Assembly: GCA_965601485.1 (NCBI GenBank)
Contig: OZ271846.1
Coordinates: forward strand, 434,001-498,000
DNA length: 64,000 nt
Direction: 5' to 3'
From: Methylotenera_A aquatica
GTDB taxonomy: Bacteria > Pseudomonadota > Gammaproteobacteria > Burkholderiales > Methylophilaceae
Both the position numbers and the translations under genes were made by a program. Position 1 is the stretch's first letter. Each line of letters opens with the position of its first letter. Under the pieces are notes generated by a model. The model was not told the DNA's origin and did no database searches. It saw only the letters and a program-made list of their open reading frames with translations. Below, one piece after another: positions 55,618 through 64,000 of the stretch.

Positions 55618-56340
55618 CTAAATAGCCAGGGTATGTGGCAGAAGCCGATCATACTCATCTTTAACAACGTGATAACACTCGCAAGCTCGTTTCTCTAGCA
55701 TCGGTCGATTTAGTACGCTGATATGGCCACGAGTGTATTTAATAATACCTTCTGCTTGGATTTTATGAGCCGCCTCAGTAACGCCTTCCCTGCGAACCCC
55801 CAGCATATTGGCAATCAGTTCTTGGGTCATCACAAGCTCATTGCCATCTAATCTATCTAAACTTAAGAGCAACCAACGACAAAATTGCTGATCTATGGTG
55901 TGGTGCCGATTGCAAACAGCCGTTTGAGTTGTTTGTGTAATTACGGCTTGGGTATAGCGTAATAATAAGTTCCTTAATGGACTACTGTTATTGAACTCTT
56001 CCATTATGACGCTTGCTTTAATGCGATAACTCTTGCCAGCGCTCTGAACTACTGCCGTGGTCAGGGTGGATTGTCCGCCCAAAAAGATTGATACTCCGAA
56101 GCAGCCTTCATAACCGACAACGGCAATTTCAGCTGAAGACCCATTCTCTAAGTTATAAAGCAGAGAAACAATGGCATTGGTAGGAAAGTAAAGGTAAGAC
56201 TGACTGCAGCCCGAGTCTGATAAAACCAAGCCCAGAGGCATATCGAACTCTTCAATATGAGGCAAAAGTTTTCGCCATGTATCTTCAGAGATCGAGCGAA
56301 AAAGCCCATTCTGGTCTTTTAACTTAACTTCATCTATCAT
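55618..56340 (-). CDS. Crp/Fnr-family transcription regulator
   Basis: 240 aa: N-terminal cyclic-nucleotide-binding-like beta-barrel (LYFPTNAIVSLLY, EIAVVGYEGCFGV) and C-terminal helix-turn-helix (MTQELIANMLGVRREGVTEA). This subfamily (C-rich ACECYHVV end) is common in betaproteobacteria; its ligand is unknown. ATG 56340 is preferred to GTG 56352. Divergent from the BLUF gene, with two operator-like repeats in between. A second, broken paralogue is at 61923. Confidence 0.9.
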   Translation of the reverse strand: MIDEVKLKDQNGLFRSISEDTWRKLLPHIEEFDMPLGLVLSDSGCSQSYLYFPTNAIVSLLYNLENGSSAEIAVVGYEGCFGVSIFLGGQSTLTTAVVQSAGKSYRIKASVIMEEFNNSSPLRNLLLRYTQAVITQTTQTAVCNRHHTIDQQFCRWLLLSLDRLDGNELVMTQELIANMLGVRREGVTEAAHKIQAEGIIKYTRGHISVLNRPMLEKRACECYHVVKDEYDRLLPHTLAI

Positions 56341-56432
56341 TTTTATATTCACAATCGAATTTGATGTTACATTTTGAATCTATTTATCAAAAGTGACCTA
56401 TTCACATTGTAAAGAGAACAGTGTATTACTTA

Positions 56433-56478
56433 TGTGCGTTACCGTACATAACATTTGCGAAATGTACGCTACCCTACA
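56433..56478. promoter_or_regulatory. Two direct repeats of a Crp/Fnr-type operator motif
   Basis: TGTGCGTTACCGTACA (56433-56448) and TGTACGCTACCCTACA (56463-56478), 30 nt apart and embedded in near-identical 30-nt units ending CATTT(G/T)CGAAA. The first is an inverted repeat TGTGCG / CGTACA. Same motif at 61797 before the paralogous regulator, so they are probable binding sites of this Crp/Fnr subfamily. Confidence 0.6.
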
Positions 56479-56568
56479 TAACATTTTCGAAAATACAAAA
56501 AAAATTAAGTAAAAAGTCATATCGGTTGGTTTGGCAATTGTTTTTTTAATCTCTTTAGGATTCACGCT

Positions 56569-56979
56569 ATGTATAAATCCGATTTGCTTGAATTAAAATA
56601 CGTAAGTGAAGCTAAACCGGGTATGAGTTTAGTGGCTTTGACATCGATAATGAATGTTTCCACAGCTTCAAACGAGCTGTTCTCCGTTACGGGCATCCTC
56701 TTTTTTGACAAAGGTTATTTTGGACAAATCCTTGAAGGTAATTTAAGAGCTGTAACGAATACATGGAGCAGAATTAAAAACGATTCTAGACACACCAATA
56801 TTGAATTATTAGATATCAAGGAAATCGAAGAGAGGCGCTTCCCAAAGTGGTCGATGAGATTGTTTGATCCTCAAGAATTTTCAATACATTTCCCCCAATT
56901 TGGAGAACTGAATGCCAAAATTGACGACCCTGATTTGAAAACCTTAGAAACATTGAGGATGCTTTGGCGGGAAATCTAA
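56569..56979 (+). CDS. BLUF-domain blue-light sensor
   Basis: 136 aa single BLUF domain binding FAD. Seen: light-sensing Tyr in LKYVSEA (residue ~11), Asn in TASNELFSVTGILFF and Gln in GYFGQILEG, plus Trp in RRFPKWSM. All photocycle residues are present, so it is probably functional. TAGGA lies 8 nt before the ATG. Divergently transcribed from the Crp/Fnr gene, so light input to that regulator is plausible (inference). Confidence 0.9.
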   Translation: MYKSDLLELKYVSEAKPGMSLVALTSIMNVSTASNELFSVTGILFFDKGYFGQILEGNLRAVTNTWSRIKNDSRHTNIELLDIKEIEERRFPKWSMRLFDPQEFSIHFPQFGELNAKIDDPDLKTLETLRMLWREI

Positions 56980-57154
56980 TTTCATTACATTATATTTTTT
57001 AAAGATCCGCTTCGTGTCGACAATAGAAGTAGATTTTTCAAGCTCAAAGGTCCGTTTTTCAAGATTTAGGGTGCACTTAATAACACAAGTCTGCATGGTA
57101 TTGGCTTACGCACATAGCAATACCTAATCAGAAACTAGCTTGGTCTTCTATAAG

Positions 57155-57868
57155 TTAATGCTCAGCTTCTTTAAGATCTTTAGTAATATCCCGACTCAAG
57201 TCAGCGGTCATGAAATCTAGTGTAATGGGAAGGCCTAGTTCTATCCTGGACATATGTTGTAGACTGATTTTGATCTTGATTGCGTGGCATTCAAGCAAAT
57301 GGCCGCCATGTTGCTTGTCGGCAGTAAGGAAATGTAAGTGATACCCTGGTACTGCAACCGAAGACAAAAAGTTGGGAGTCCAAAACCCCACCATACTGCC
57401 AGCAATATTTTCAAAAACAAACTCAGACTGCTCTTTAGCAACCTCTACCAACGGTTTGTATGCATCTTGACGAGGGACGGATCGGGTTCTGGCATAAGAA
57501 AACTCACCTTCAATTTTGATCGCGTATAACATGTTTTTTGAAGGTAAAGTGCTATCCAAAAGCGCAATTAACTCTGAATAAGATAAGGGCTTATCAATAT
57601 TTTCAAAGCTGTAAGGTTTAAAGAACGTGACGCAGGCAAAAGGGGTTTTGGTCTCAGCAGAAACCTGATAAGCCTGACCGTCCGAGCGCAGTTGATAGAC
57701 CTTTCCATCCATCACCACCATTTCTCCATCTAAGTCATTAAAGGTACCTAGACCAAAGTCTCCACGTGTAAGAATCTCAGAAATGCAAGTATCTTCTCGG
57801 TAAAGCCCCTCAACCAATGCGTTAACAGGGGCGGTGATAAAAAGAATTTTTTCGTTAGATGGATTCAT
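57155..57868 (-). CDS. budA: Alpha-acetolactate decarboxylase
   Basis: 237 aa. Converts acetolactate to acetoin. Seen: GLGTFNDLDGEMVVMDGKVY (about 40-59) with the conserved Glu, and the zinc-binding GYHLHFLTADKQHGGHLLEC near 177-196 (HLH and a third His). Active-site Arg in RSVPR. No acetolactate synthase (budB/alsS) adjoins it. Confidence 0.92.
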   Translation of the reverse strand: MNPSNEKILFITAPVNALVEGLYREDTCISEILTRGDFGLGTFNDLDGEMVVMDGKVYQLRSDGQAYQVSAETKTPFACVTFFKPYSFENIDKPLSYSELIALLDSTLPSKNMLYAIKIEGEFSYARTRSVPRQDAYKPLVEVAKEQSEFVFENIAGSMVGFWTPNFLSSVAVPGYHLHFLTADKQHGGHLLECHAIKIKISLQHMSRIELGLPITLDFMTADLSRDITKDLKEAEH

Positions 57869-58082
57869 CTGCAGGTATCCTGAGTTTTTTGTAAGTATCG
57901 GTTATTGATCGCTGAGGTATTATTTCCGCAAACCTAATAGTAAGCTTATATTACTGTGGTTTTAATAGTGCTAAAAGCATGCAAATGTAGCAAGGTTATG
58001 TTTAATAGGCAAGGGAATCGTCAACAAGGCGCTTGATGTATTATGCAAGGAGCTTGGCTCTAGAACAAAAGATTAAAGTATA

Positions 58083-58315
58083 GAAGTATTTGAAATCCGT
58101 CCACGCTGGCAGCACACTAAAGAAAAAATAGAATCCTCTGTTGCCGAAGCCACATATGTTAAGGCTCAAGATATTTAAAATATACTGGGATGCGCCAAAA
58201 TTTGAAATGGCACTGCTATTATTTATTGCTAGAAGTCCGCACGATTGAAGAATTTTTAGCGGAAGTTGTTACTGATTCCCATCACTGTTTTTGGCTCTCA
58301 GTTTATATAAATTGA
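58083..58315 (+). pseudogene. DUF3024-family gene remnant
   Basis: Frame 1 gives EVFEIRPRWQHTKEKIESSV then AEATYVKAQDI and a stop; after a frameshift the text resumes as MRQNLKWHCYYLL, EVRTIEEFLAEVVTDSHHCF, ending at 58315. Together they follow the DUF3024 pattern (FEIRPRW...KATYVK...WMRxDLKWH...EEFL...CFFG). At least one frameshift and one stop; the N-terminus is not recognisable. Confidence 0.65.
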
Positions 58316-58371
58316 ATGGCTAAAATTGATTGCAAATAGGGTTTTAAATCACATTTTTAAGGATAGGTTAC

Positions 58372-59067
58372 ATGCCTAGAATCCATTCTGAATTTCACAA
58401 ATCGGACCGCATTGGCTGGCTTAGGGCGGCGGTGTTAGGCGCTAATGATGGCATTATCTCCGTAACAAGCTTGGTGGTAGGAGTTGCTGCCTCTGGCGCC
58501 ACAGAGGCCAGTGTGTTACTGGCCGGCTTGGCTGGTACAGTAGCAGGTGCTATCTCTATGGCTGCAGGTGAATATATTTCTGTTCAATCGCAAGCCGATA
58601 CAGAAGCGGCGGATATTGAAAAAGAGCGCAACGAATTGATCATACAGCCAGAACATGAATTGGAAGAGCTGACCGCTATTTATGTAGGCAGGGGGCTTGA
58701 TTTTACTTTGGCCAAAAAAGTGGCCGAAAAGTTGATGGCAACCGACGCACTAGGCGCACACGTTCGCGATGAGCTTGGCCTTTCAAATACCTTAAGAGCG
58801 AGACCATTGCAAGCATCAATTGCCTCTGCCGCGTCATTTACTGTAGGTGCGTTAGTGCCTATGGCAACCGTATTTTTAGTCCCTGCCGATTGGGTCACAA
58901 AAATTTCATCAGTCGTTGCCGTGCTGACTTTATTTATTTTAGGCGTTGCTGCTGCTCACTTAGGCGGTGCAGCCGTAATGAAAGGAGGCATGCGGGTTGC
59001 GTTTTGGGGTGTGGTTGCAATAGGGCTGACAGCGCTTGTGGGTAAATTTTTTGGTACTGTTGTTTAA
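58372..59067 (+). CDS. VIT1/CCC1-family iron/manganese transporter
   Basis: 231 aa membrane protein with five membrane segments. Seen: AAVLGANDGIISVTSLVVGV and GAISMAAGEYISVQSQ in the first 90 residues, then a cytoplasmic EKERNEL...E-rich metal-binding helix pair and three C-terminal segments. Vacuolar-iron-transporter homologues export Fe2+/Mn2+ in bacteria. AAGGATAGG precedes the ATG. Confidence 0.92.
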   Translation: MPRIHSEFHKSDRIGWLRAAVLGANDGIISVTSLVVGVAASGATEASVLLAGLAGTVAGAISMAAGEYISVQSQADTEAADIEKERNELIIQPEHELEELTAIYVGRGLDFTLAKKVAEKLMATDALGAHVRDELGLSNTLRARPLQASIASAASFTVGALVPMATVFLVPADWVTKISSVVAVLTLFILGVAAAHLGGAAVMKGGMRVAFWGVVAIGLTALVGKFFGTVV

Positions 59068-59081
59068 TCGGGCGAATCGTA

Positions 59082-59240
59082 TTAATTCACCCCATTTTGG
59101 CGTTGATATTCTTTTCTTTTCATTTCAACGTAATCATTCCGCTCTACTGGCAGACCAGTTGGCGTAGTATTAGATAAATCAGGCGCATTACTAGTGGCCG
59201 ATGATGTGGGTAATACTATTTGGCGTGTGACATCCAGCAC
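59082..59240 (-). pseudogene. Possible small gene remnant
   Basis: A 52-codon minus-strand frame from GTG with a protein-like end (PTGLPVERNDYVEMKRKEYQ RQNGVN) but a stop three codons upstream and no ribosome site. It looks like the C-terminal part of a lost gene; weak. Confidence 0.25.
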
Positions 59241-59338
59241 GCTATCAGATTAGTTTGTTTAAAGTAGGTTAAACTATATTCACTTGTAAATGCTACGACT
59301 TTTATCACCATCACTTTACTCACAGAGGAAGCTTCACC

Positions 59339-59749
59339 TTGTTAAAATTTTTACCTGCCTATCTAACCATCATCGTTGTGATGTTTGTATTAGATATTAT
59401 TTGGTTAAGCATGATTGCGCAGCCTCTTTACCAACAAGGTATTGGTCATCTAATGGCAGATGAGCCCAATTTTTTATTTGCTAGCATGTTCTATCTTGTA
59501 TATGCTGCAGGGCTTATATGGTTTGCACTAATGCCAAATCGCCATCACAGAGGCTTAAAAAATACCTTTGCCACAGCAGCTGCCTTTGGATTTTTTGTTT
59601 ACGCGAGCTATGATTTGACCAACTTAGCATTATTAAAAGATTGGTCGCTTAGCTTATCAGTCATTGATGTTACTTGGGGAACCCTGCTCAGTGGCGCAAG
59701 TGCGGCGTTTGGCAAATGGATATTTAATCGCATGAATCGCATTTATTAA
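59339..59749 (+). CDS. DUF2177-family membrane protein
   Basis: 136 aa with four membrane segments: FVLDIIWLSMIAQPLYQ, FASMFYLVYAAGLIWFA, FFVYASYDLTNLALLKDW, IDVTWGTLLSGASAAFG, the DUF2177 pattern. Function unknown. Starts with TTG at 59339, supported by AGAGGAAG 7 nt upstream. Confidence 0.88.
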   Translation: MLKFLPAYLTIIVVMFVLDIIWLSMIAQPLYQQGIGHLMADEPNFLFASMFYLVYAAGLIWFALMPNRHHRGLKNTFATAAAFGFFVYASYDLTNLALLKDWSLSLSVIDVTWGTLLSGASAAFGKWIFNRMNRIY

Positions 59750-59781
59750 ATCACCACTTACATCAGTACACGTATTGATAC

Positions 59782-60963
59782 TCAGCGCTCGTTCGAATAT
59801 CCAATCATGCCCAAAATCGCCTTAACCATGCCATATGTCAACCACGACATGGCGCGTTTAAGCTTGTTTCTTTTGAGCCACTCTTGTGCCGAAACAGGTA
59901 CCGATTGTTGATGAATAGATTGCAGGATTTCAGCACGCAATTCACTAGCAAAAGCGCTATCTTGCACCATAATATTGGCTTCGCGCGCCAGCAGCATGCT
60001 AAACGGATCAATATTAGATGAGCCCACAGTGGCCCAAGTCCCATCAATTACCGCCACTTTACAGTGCATATAACTTTTACGATACTCAAAAATAGCAATG
60101 CCGCTTTTTAAAAACATACTATAAAAAGCGTGCGTTGCTGGCATTAAAAAATATTCCATACGGCCTTGCAATAACAGTTGCACCGCTACTCCGCGGTTTG
60201 CGGCTTTTATTAAGGCTTGCCTAAAACGCCTGCCAGGTAAAAAATAGGCGTTGGCGATAATAATCTCTGTTTTGGCCGCGTTGATTGCTTTTAAATAAGC
60301 AGTTTCAATATCCCGCCTGTGCAGAAAATTATCGCGCAATAGAAATGCGGCGCTTACGCTTTTAATTACATTTTTATTAGTAACTTTCTTCACGGTTTTT
60401 GGCAAATGGGTAGCATTATCAGTGGCCAAATTTTGCGGCTCCAAATGCGTCAATTTAATTCGGCGCCATAGCTTTTGCACGCTGGCTGTCATGCTGGGCA
60501 GTAAAGCGCCTTCTACCCTTACAGCGTAATCTACGCGAGGTGGCAACTGTTCGGGAACGTTGCTGTCATCAATAATGTTAATGCCGCCTACAAAGCCAAT
60601 TGTTTCATCAATCACCGCTACTTTGCGATGCATGCGGCGCAAACGATTTTTTTTGAACGACCATGGTGAGATTTTGGGGCGGTAAAACATCAATTGCGCA
60701 CCCGATTTTTTAAAGGCTTTTACAAAACTATCGGGCATATCTTTGCAACCAAAACCATCTAGCAACACACGCACGGTTACACCGCGTTGCGCGGCCGCCT
60801 TAAGAGCGTCTGCAATTTGCTTGCCTGCCGCATCCACTTCAAAAATATAGGTTTGCAGATAAATGGTTTGTTTGGCCTGTTCAATTGCTGCCGCCAGTGC
60901 GGGAAAATACGCTCTGCCGTTTCGCAATAATTCAATTTGATTGCCAGCAATAAATGCGTTCAT
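59782..60963 (-). CDS. clsB: Cardiolipin synthase B (phospholipase D family)
   Basis: 393 aa. Two HKD motifs: MHRKVAVIDETIGFVGGIN near 117-135 and MHCKVAVIDGTWATVGSSN near 301-319. Makes cardiolipin from phosphatidylglycerol in the inner membrane. Preceded by the endonuclease/exonuclease/phosphatase gene (ybhP-like), 5 nt apart, as in the E. coli ybhP-clsB pair. Confidence 0.93.
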   Translation of the reverse strand: MNAFIAGNQIELLRNGRAYFPALAAAIEQAKQTIYLQTYIFEVDAAGKQIADALKAAAQRGVTVRVLLDGFGCKDMPDSFVKAFKKSGAQLMFYRPKISPWSFKKNRLRRMHRKVAVIDETIGFVGGINIIDDSNVPEQLPPRVDYAVRVEGALLPSMTASVQKLWRRIKLTHLEPQNLATDNATHLPKTVKKVTNKNVIKSVSAAFLLRDNFLHRRDIETAYLKAINAAKTEIIIANAYFLPGRRFRQALIKAANRGVAVQLLLQGRMEYFLMPATHAFYSMFLKSGIAIFEYRKSYMHCKVAVIDGTWATVGSSNIDPFSMLLAREANIMVQDSAFASELRAEILQSIHQQSVPVSAQEWLKRNKLKRAMSWLTYGMVKAILGMIGYSNER

Positions 60964-60968
60964 GGCGG

Positions 60969-61721
60969 TTATTGTTTTAAAAGTGTCGCCGTTAATATGG
61001 CGTGATCAGATACTGTAACAAATCGTGCGCCAGCATGTACCTCAACCTGCTTAATTTCAAAGCCGCGCACATAAATGCGGTCTAGCCTTAGCAATGGTAA
61101 CCACGATGGAAAACTGCGCGCCGACTTGCCAGCATATTGCTCAAACACCTCTTTTAAATGTAGGCGCGATGCAAATGTGCGGCCTGCGCGTGAGCTCCAA
61201 TCGTTAAAATCACCCGCAATAATAAGCGGCGAATTGGCGGGTACATGTGCGTCAATATAATCAGCCACTCGCCCCAATTGCTGGCGCCGCCAGTGTGCAA
61301 ACAAACCTAAGTGCACGCAGATAGCATGCAAAGGCACATCCCAGCCTGGCAATTCAATTGAGCAGTGCAACATCCCGCGTTGCTCGGTTGGGTGCGCCGA
61401 AATATCAATATTATTAGTACTACTAATATTAAATTTTGAAAGCAATGCATTGCCATGATGACCATCAGGGTAGGCTGAATTTTTACCATACGAAAATTGT
61501 GGCCAAATACTATCGGCTAAAAATTCCACTTGCCCTGCCATGGGCCAGCCAGAAAAGCGCTTGCTGTGACCTTTGTGATTATCTTGCACTTCTTGCAAAA
61601 AGAGCACATCTGCATGCAAGTTGCGCAACAACTCGCGTTGCTGATGCAAGGAGAAACGGGCGTTAAAATGGCTAAAGCCCTTGTGAATATTAAAGGTAGC
61701 AATGCGTAATGTGTTAACCAA
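60969..61721 (-). CDS. Endonuclease/exonuclease/phosphatase-family protein (YbhP-like)
   Basis: 250 aa. EEP fold motifs: RIATFNIHKG near 6-15, VLFLQEVQD near 40-48, GDFNDW near 173-178, SDHAILTA near 237-244. Mg-dependent phosphoesterase; E. coli ybhP is next to clsB, so a phospholipid-related role is inferred. Coupled to clsB. Confidence 0.9.
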   Translation of the reverse strand: MVNTLRIATFNIHKGFSHFNARFSLHQQRELLRNLHADVLFLQEVQDNHKGHSKRFSGWPMAGQVEFLADSIWPQFSYGKNSAYPDGHHGNALLSKFNISSTNNIDISAHPTEQRGMLHCSIELPGWDVPLHAICVHLGLFAHWRRQQLGRVADYIDAHVPANSPLIIAGDFNDWSSRAGRTFASRLHLKEVFEQYAGKSARSFPSWLPLLRLDRIYVRGFEIKQVEVHAGARFVTVSDHAILTATLLKQ

Positions 61722-61796
61722 GTTAAGCTCAGGTGATAATAATAAATAATTTAAATCGCAACTAAGATCAGTGTAAGTAATTTAAGTAAAAGAAAA

Positions 61797-61812
61797 AGTG
61801 CGTTATCGTACA
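61797..61812. promoter_or_regulatory. Operator-like motif upstream of the second Crp/Fnr gene
   Basis: AGTGCGTTATCGTACA, 14 of 16 identical to the motif at 56433, with the same TGCG / CGTACA inverted half-sites, about 110 nt upstream of the ATG. Confidence 0.5.
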
Positions 61813-61922
61813 CAGAGATTACAGAAAACCCGTAGGATATGGCTTACATCATAATCCGTTTGTGGCTGATAAGTTAGTAGGCTAAATAATCGCATCATGG
61901 AACCCTCAACTAGGGGAATTAC

Positions 61923-62663
61923 ATGAGCATGAACACACTTACAGACAACACAGCTTCAATCCCTCATCAAAATCATCTTCTAGCAGCCATGTCTGAAAAA
62001 GAGTGGCACCAACTTGAACCAGATATGGAGCCTGTGGATTTTTCGCAAAATCAAGTTCTATAAGAATCTGGCAAAACACCCGCTTATATGTATTTTCCCA
62101 CCACGGCCATTGTATCCCTATTATATATGACACAAAGTGGCGCTTCATCTGAGGTGGCCGTGATTGGTAACGACGGCGTTATAGGTCTTTCATTGTTGCT
62201 ATCTGGCAGTAACACCCCTAACCAAGCCTTGGTGCAATTTGCAGGCAAGGGCTACAGAATGCGCGCGCAGGCCGCTAAAAACGCCATGAATCGTGATGGG
62301 GCCATCCTAAATATTCTATTGCGCTATTCGCAGGCCATGATTACACAAATGACACAAACTGCGGTGTGCAATCGTCACCATTCAATTGATCAGCAATTAA
62401 GCCGTCGCTTACTACTAAGCTTGGACAGGTTATCTTCTAATCAAATTTCGATGACGCAAGAAACGCTATCAAATATTTTAGGCGTGAGGCGCGAAAGCGT
62501 GACGGATGCGGCGTTAAAGTTGCAAGAAGCAGGTATCATTAGCTACAAACGCGGCCTAATCACTGTGCTAGACCGCGAGGCCTTAGAAAGCCGTAGTTGT
62601 GAATGTTATGCTGTTGCAAAAAAAGAGCAAGATCGTTTGGAAAAAATGATGTTTAACGCTTAA
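61923..62663 (+). pseudogene. Crp/Fnr-family regulator interrupted by an in-frame stop
   Basis: A complete Crp/Fnr reading frame from ATG 61923 (AGGGG upstream) to 62663, except that codon 47 is TAA (62061-62063), between QNQVL and ESGKTPAYMYFPTT. Relatives read LYESG here, so TAT to TAA is likely. The rest, including the helix-turn-helix MTQETLSNILGVRRESVTDA, is intact. Paralogue of the gene at 55618. Only a re-start within the frame (for example 62088) could give a truncated product lacking part of the sensor barrel. Confidence 0.85.
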
Positions 62664-62796
62664 AAGCTTTAATCAATGCATGATTGATTGGCCGCACTTT
62701 TAAGTTAAAATGATTTACATTAAAAATCATCAGCTGAAATAAATCTGCACAATTTATACAGTATCATGGCATTTTAAACTTTCAAAAAGTATCTAA

Positions 62797-63816
62797 ATGG
62801 CAATATTAGTAACAGGTGGCGCAGGTTATATTGGAACGCATACTTGCGTGCAAATGCTGGCAGCAGGACACGAAATTATCATTATGGATAACTTATCGAA
62901 CAGCTCGCCAGAATCTCTCAAGCGTGTCACCCAAATTGCAGGCAAATCTTTTACCTTTGTAAAGGCCGATATTCGCGATAAATCAGCATTGCGTGACATT
63001 TTTACAACGCATAATATTAGCGCGGTAGTGCACTTTGCAGGCTTGAAAGCGGTAGGCGAATCAACTGAAAAACCGCAGCTTTATTACGATAACAATGTAG
63101 TGGGCAGCCTTAATTTGTTTGAGGTAATGGCCGAATTTAGTGTTAAAAATATTGTGTTTAGTTCTTCTGCCACCGTTTATGGTGACCCAGCAACGGTGCC
63201 GATTAAAGAGGACTTTCCGCTTAGTGCGACTAATCCATATGGCCGAAGCAAGTTAATGATTGAAGATATTCTTCGCGATTTGCACAAAGCCGATAACACT
63301 TGGCGCATTGCTTTACTTCGCTACTTTAATCCAATTGGCGCGCATAACTCTGGCCTAATCGGCGAAGACCCCAATGGAATCCCCAATAATTTATTGCCTT
63401 ACTTGGCGCAAGTGGCGGTTGGGCGTCTGAAAAAGTTGCGCGTATTTGGTAACGATTACGCCACGCATGATGGCACTGGCGTTCGTGATTATATTCATGT
63501 GATGGATTTGGCCGATGGCCACGTGGCAGCATTAGAATACTTGGTAAGCAATCAAGCCATGATTACGGTTAACTTAGGCACTGGCATTGGTTACAGCGTA
63601 TTGGATGTAGTAGAAGCCTTTGCTGCAAACAGCAGCAAAAATATTCCGTATGAAATTTTACCCAGACGATTAGGTGATGTAGCGATTAACTATGCCGACG
63701 CAACAGTGGCTAAAACGCTGTTAGGCTGGCAGGCAAGCCGAAATTTAGACGATATGTGCCGCGATACTTGGCATTGGCAATCGAGCAACCCAAATGGGTT
63801 TGCAAATAAACCATAA
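62797..63816 (+). CDS. galE: UDP-glucose 4-epimerase
   Basis: 339 aa short-chain dehydrogenase family. Seen: NAD-binding VTGGAGYIGTHT near 5-16, SSSATVYG near 124-131 and the catalytic YxxxK in NPYGRSK near 147-153, LRYFNPIGAH near 177. Interconverts UDP-glucose and UDP-galactose, feeding surface polysaccharides. Confidence 0.95.
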   Translation: MAILVTGGAGYIGTHTCVQMLAAGHEIIIMDNLSNSSPESLKRVTQIAGKSFTFVKADIRDKSALRDIFTTHNISAVVHFAGLKAVGESTEKPQLYYDNNVVGSLNLFEVMAEFSVKNIVFSSSATVYGDPATVPIKEDFPLSATNPYGRSKLMIEDILRDLHKADNTWRIALLRYFNPIGAHNSGLIGEDPNGIPNNLLPYLAQVAVGRLKKLRVFGNDYATHDGTGVRDYIHVMDLADGHVAALEYLVSNQAMITVNLGTGIGYSVLDVVEAFAANSSKNIPYEILPRRLGDVAINYADATVAKTLLGWQASRNLDDMCRDTWHWQSSNPNGFANKP

Positions 63817-63837
63817 AAAAATTACGTTGAAAAATGT

Positions 63838-63999
63838 TTAAAATGTTGCGTAATGACTGATTTGTAAATTGTGGCTCTCACCGTTTAAACGAATAATATC
63901 GTCAATCGTTGTAGCGCCCACGCCAATGGTGTTTAAGTAGTCATCATCAGTATCTTCAGTATTTTCAAATGCATAAAAGCTATGCTCATCAGGGGCATA
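63838..63999 (-). CDS. C-terminal end of an unknown gene (cut by the window edge)
   Basis: An open minus-strand frame enters from the right edge and stops at 63838: APDEHSFYAFENTEDTDDDY, LNTIGVGATTIDDIIRLNGE, SHNLQISHYATF. Acidic, protein-like composition, convergent with galE. Family not recognised from this fragment. Confidence 0.45.
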   Translation of the reverse strand, partial: YAPDEHSFYAFENTEDTDDDYLNTIGVGATTIDDIIRLNGESHNLQISHYATF

Positions 64000-64000
64000 T

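Noticed and set aside
57876..57882. TATCCTG as a second nic site
   Set aside because: It lies in ordinary chromosome upstream of budA with no inverted repeat or mobilisation gene nearby; chance match.

Overview
The window looks like a chromosomal stretch of a betaproteobacterium, most likely a methylotroph of the Methylophilaceae (Methylotenera-like). This is inferred from AT-leaning coding sequence, a PEP-CTERM protein, BLUF and Crp/Fnr genes, a clsB-type pair, galE and a VirB/VirD4 integrative element; no marker gene in the window settles it. Most of the first 38.7 kb is the right-hand part of an integrative and conjugative element (ICE). Smaller tRNA-Lys-targeted islands follow, then ordinary chromosome.

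1-9 kb: conjugation module on the + strand (virB10, virB11, an OmpA-type lipoprotein, virD4, a KfrB-domain protein, an LPD7 protein, mobC and a MOBP/VirD2-type relaxase), closed by a leftward ardA antirestriction gene. 9.4-25.3 kb: ten tightly packed + strand genes forming a large defence operon: SNF2 helicase; an ABC-three-component set (nuclease-like effector, middle component, DUF3732 ATPase); DUF2130 nuclease; SIR2; HerA; KTSC protein; type III Mod and Res. It sits between leftward ICE genes (ardA on one side, three small unknown genes on the other), so it looks like inserted cargo. 26.3-27 kb is non-coding, rich in inverted repeats, and holds a candidate oriT nic sequence. 27-38.5 kb: a heavy-metal efflux set (His-rich membrane peptide, CzcCBA-type RND pump, YnfA-like protein, CDF exporter, CadA-type P-ATPase, DMT transporter with a His-rich tail, SAM methyltransferase).

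38.7-45.6 kb: a 50-nt perfect direct repeat, the 3' half of a tRNA-Lys(UUU) gene, occurs at 38717 and 45541. Each copy is followed by its own tRNA-type terminator. The repeats bracket a 6.8-kb defence/toxin-antitoxin island: an FRG protein, an unknown 151-aa protein, a three-gene AbiE operon with a 20-bp operator-like palindrome, a umuC remnant, a PIN toxin with its partner, and one unknown protein. An integrase N-terminal remnant lies just after the second repeat. No intact tRNA-Lys and no intact integrase are in the window.

46-64 kb: chromosome-like genes. These are a 1487-aa RTX/subtilase exoprotein with a duplicated 183-residue cassette, CDP-diacylglycerol pyrophosphatase, a carboxylesterase lipoprotein, a lamin-tail PEP-CTERM protein, a Crp/Fnr regulator divergent from a BLUF photosensor, budA, a VIT-family transporter, a DUF2177 protein, a clsB/ybhP pair, a second Crp/Fnr gene broken by an in-frame stop, and galE. 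Decayed genes (DUF6641, DUF3024 and a possible 52-codon remnant) lie in the gaps. A shared 16-bp inverted-repeat motif precedes both Crp/Fnr loci.
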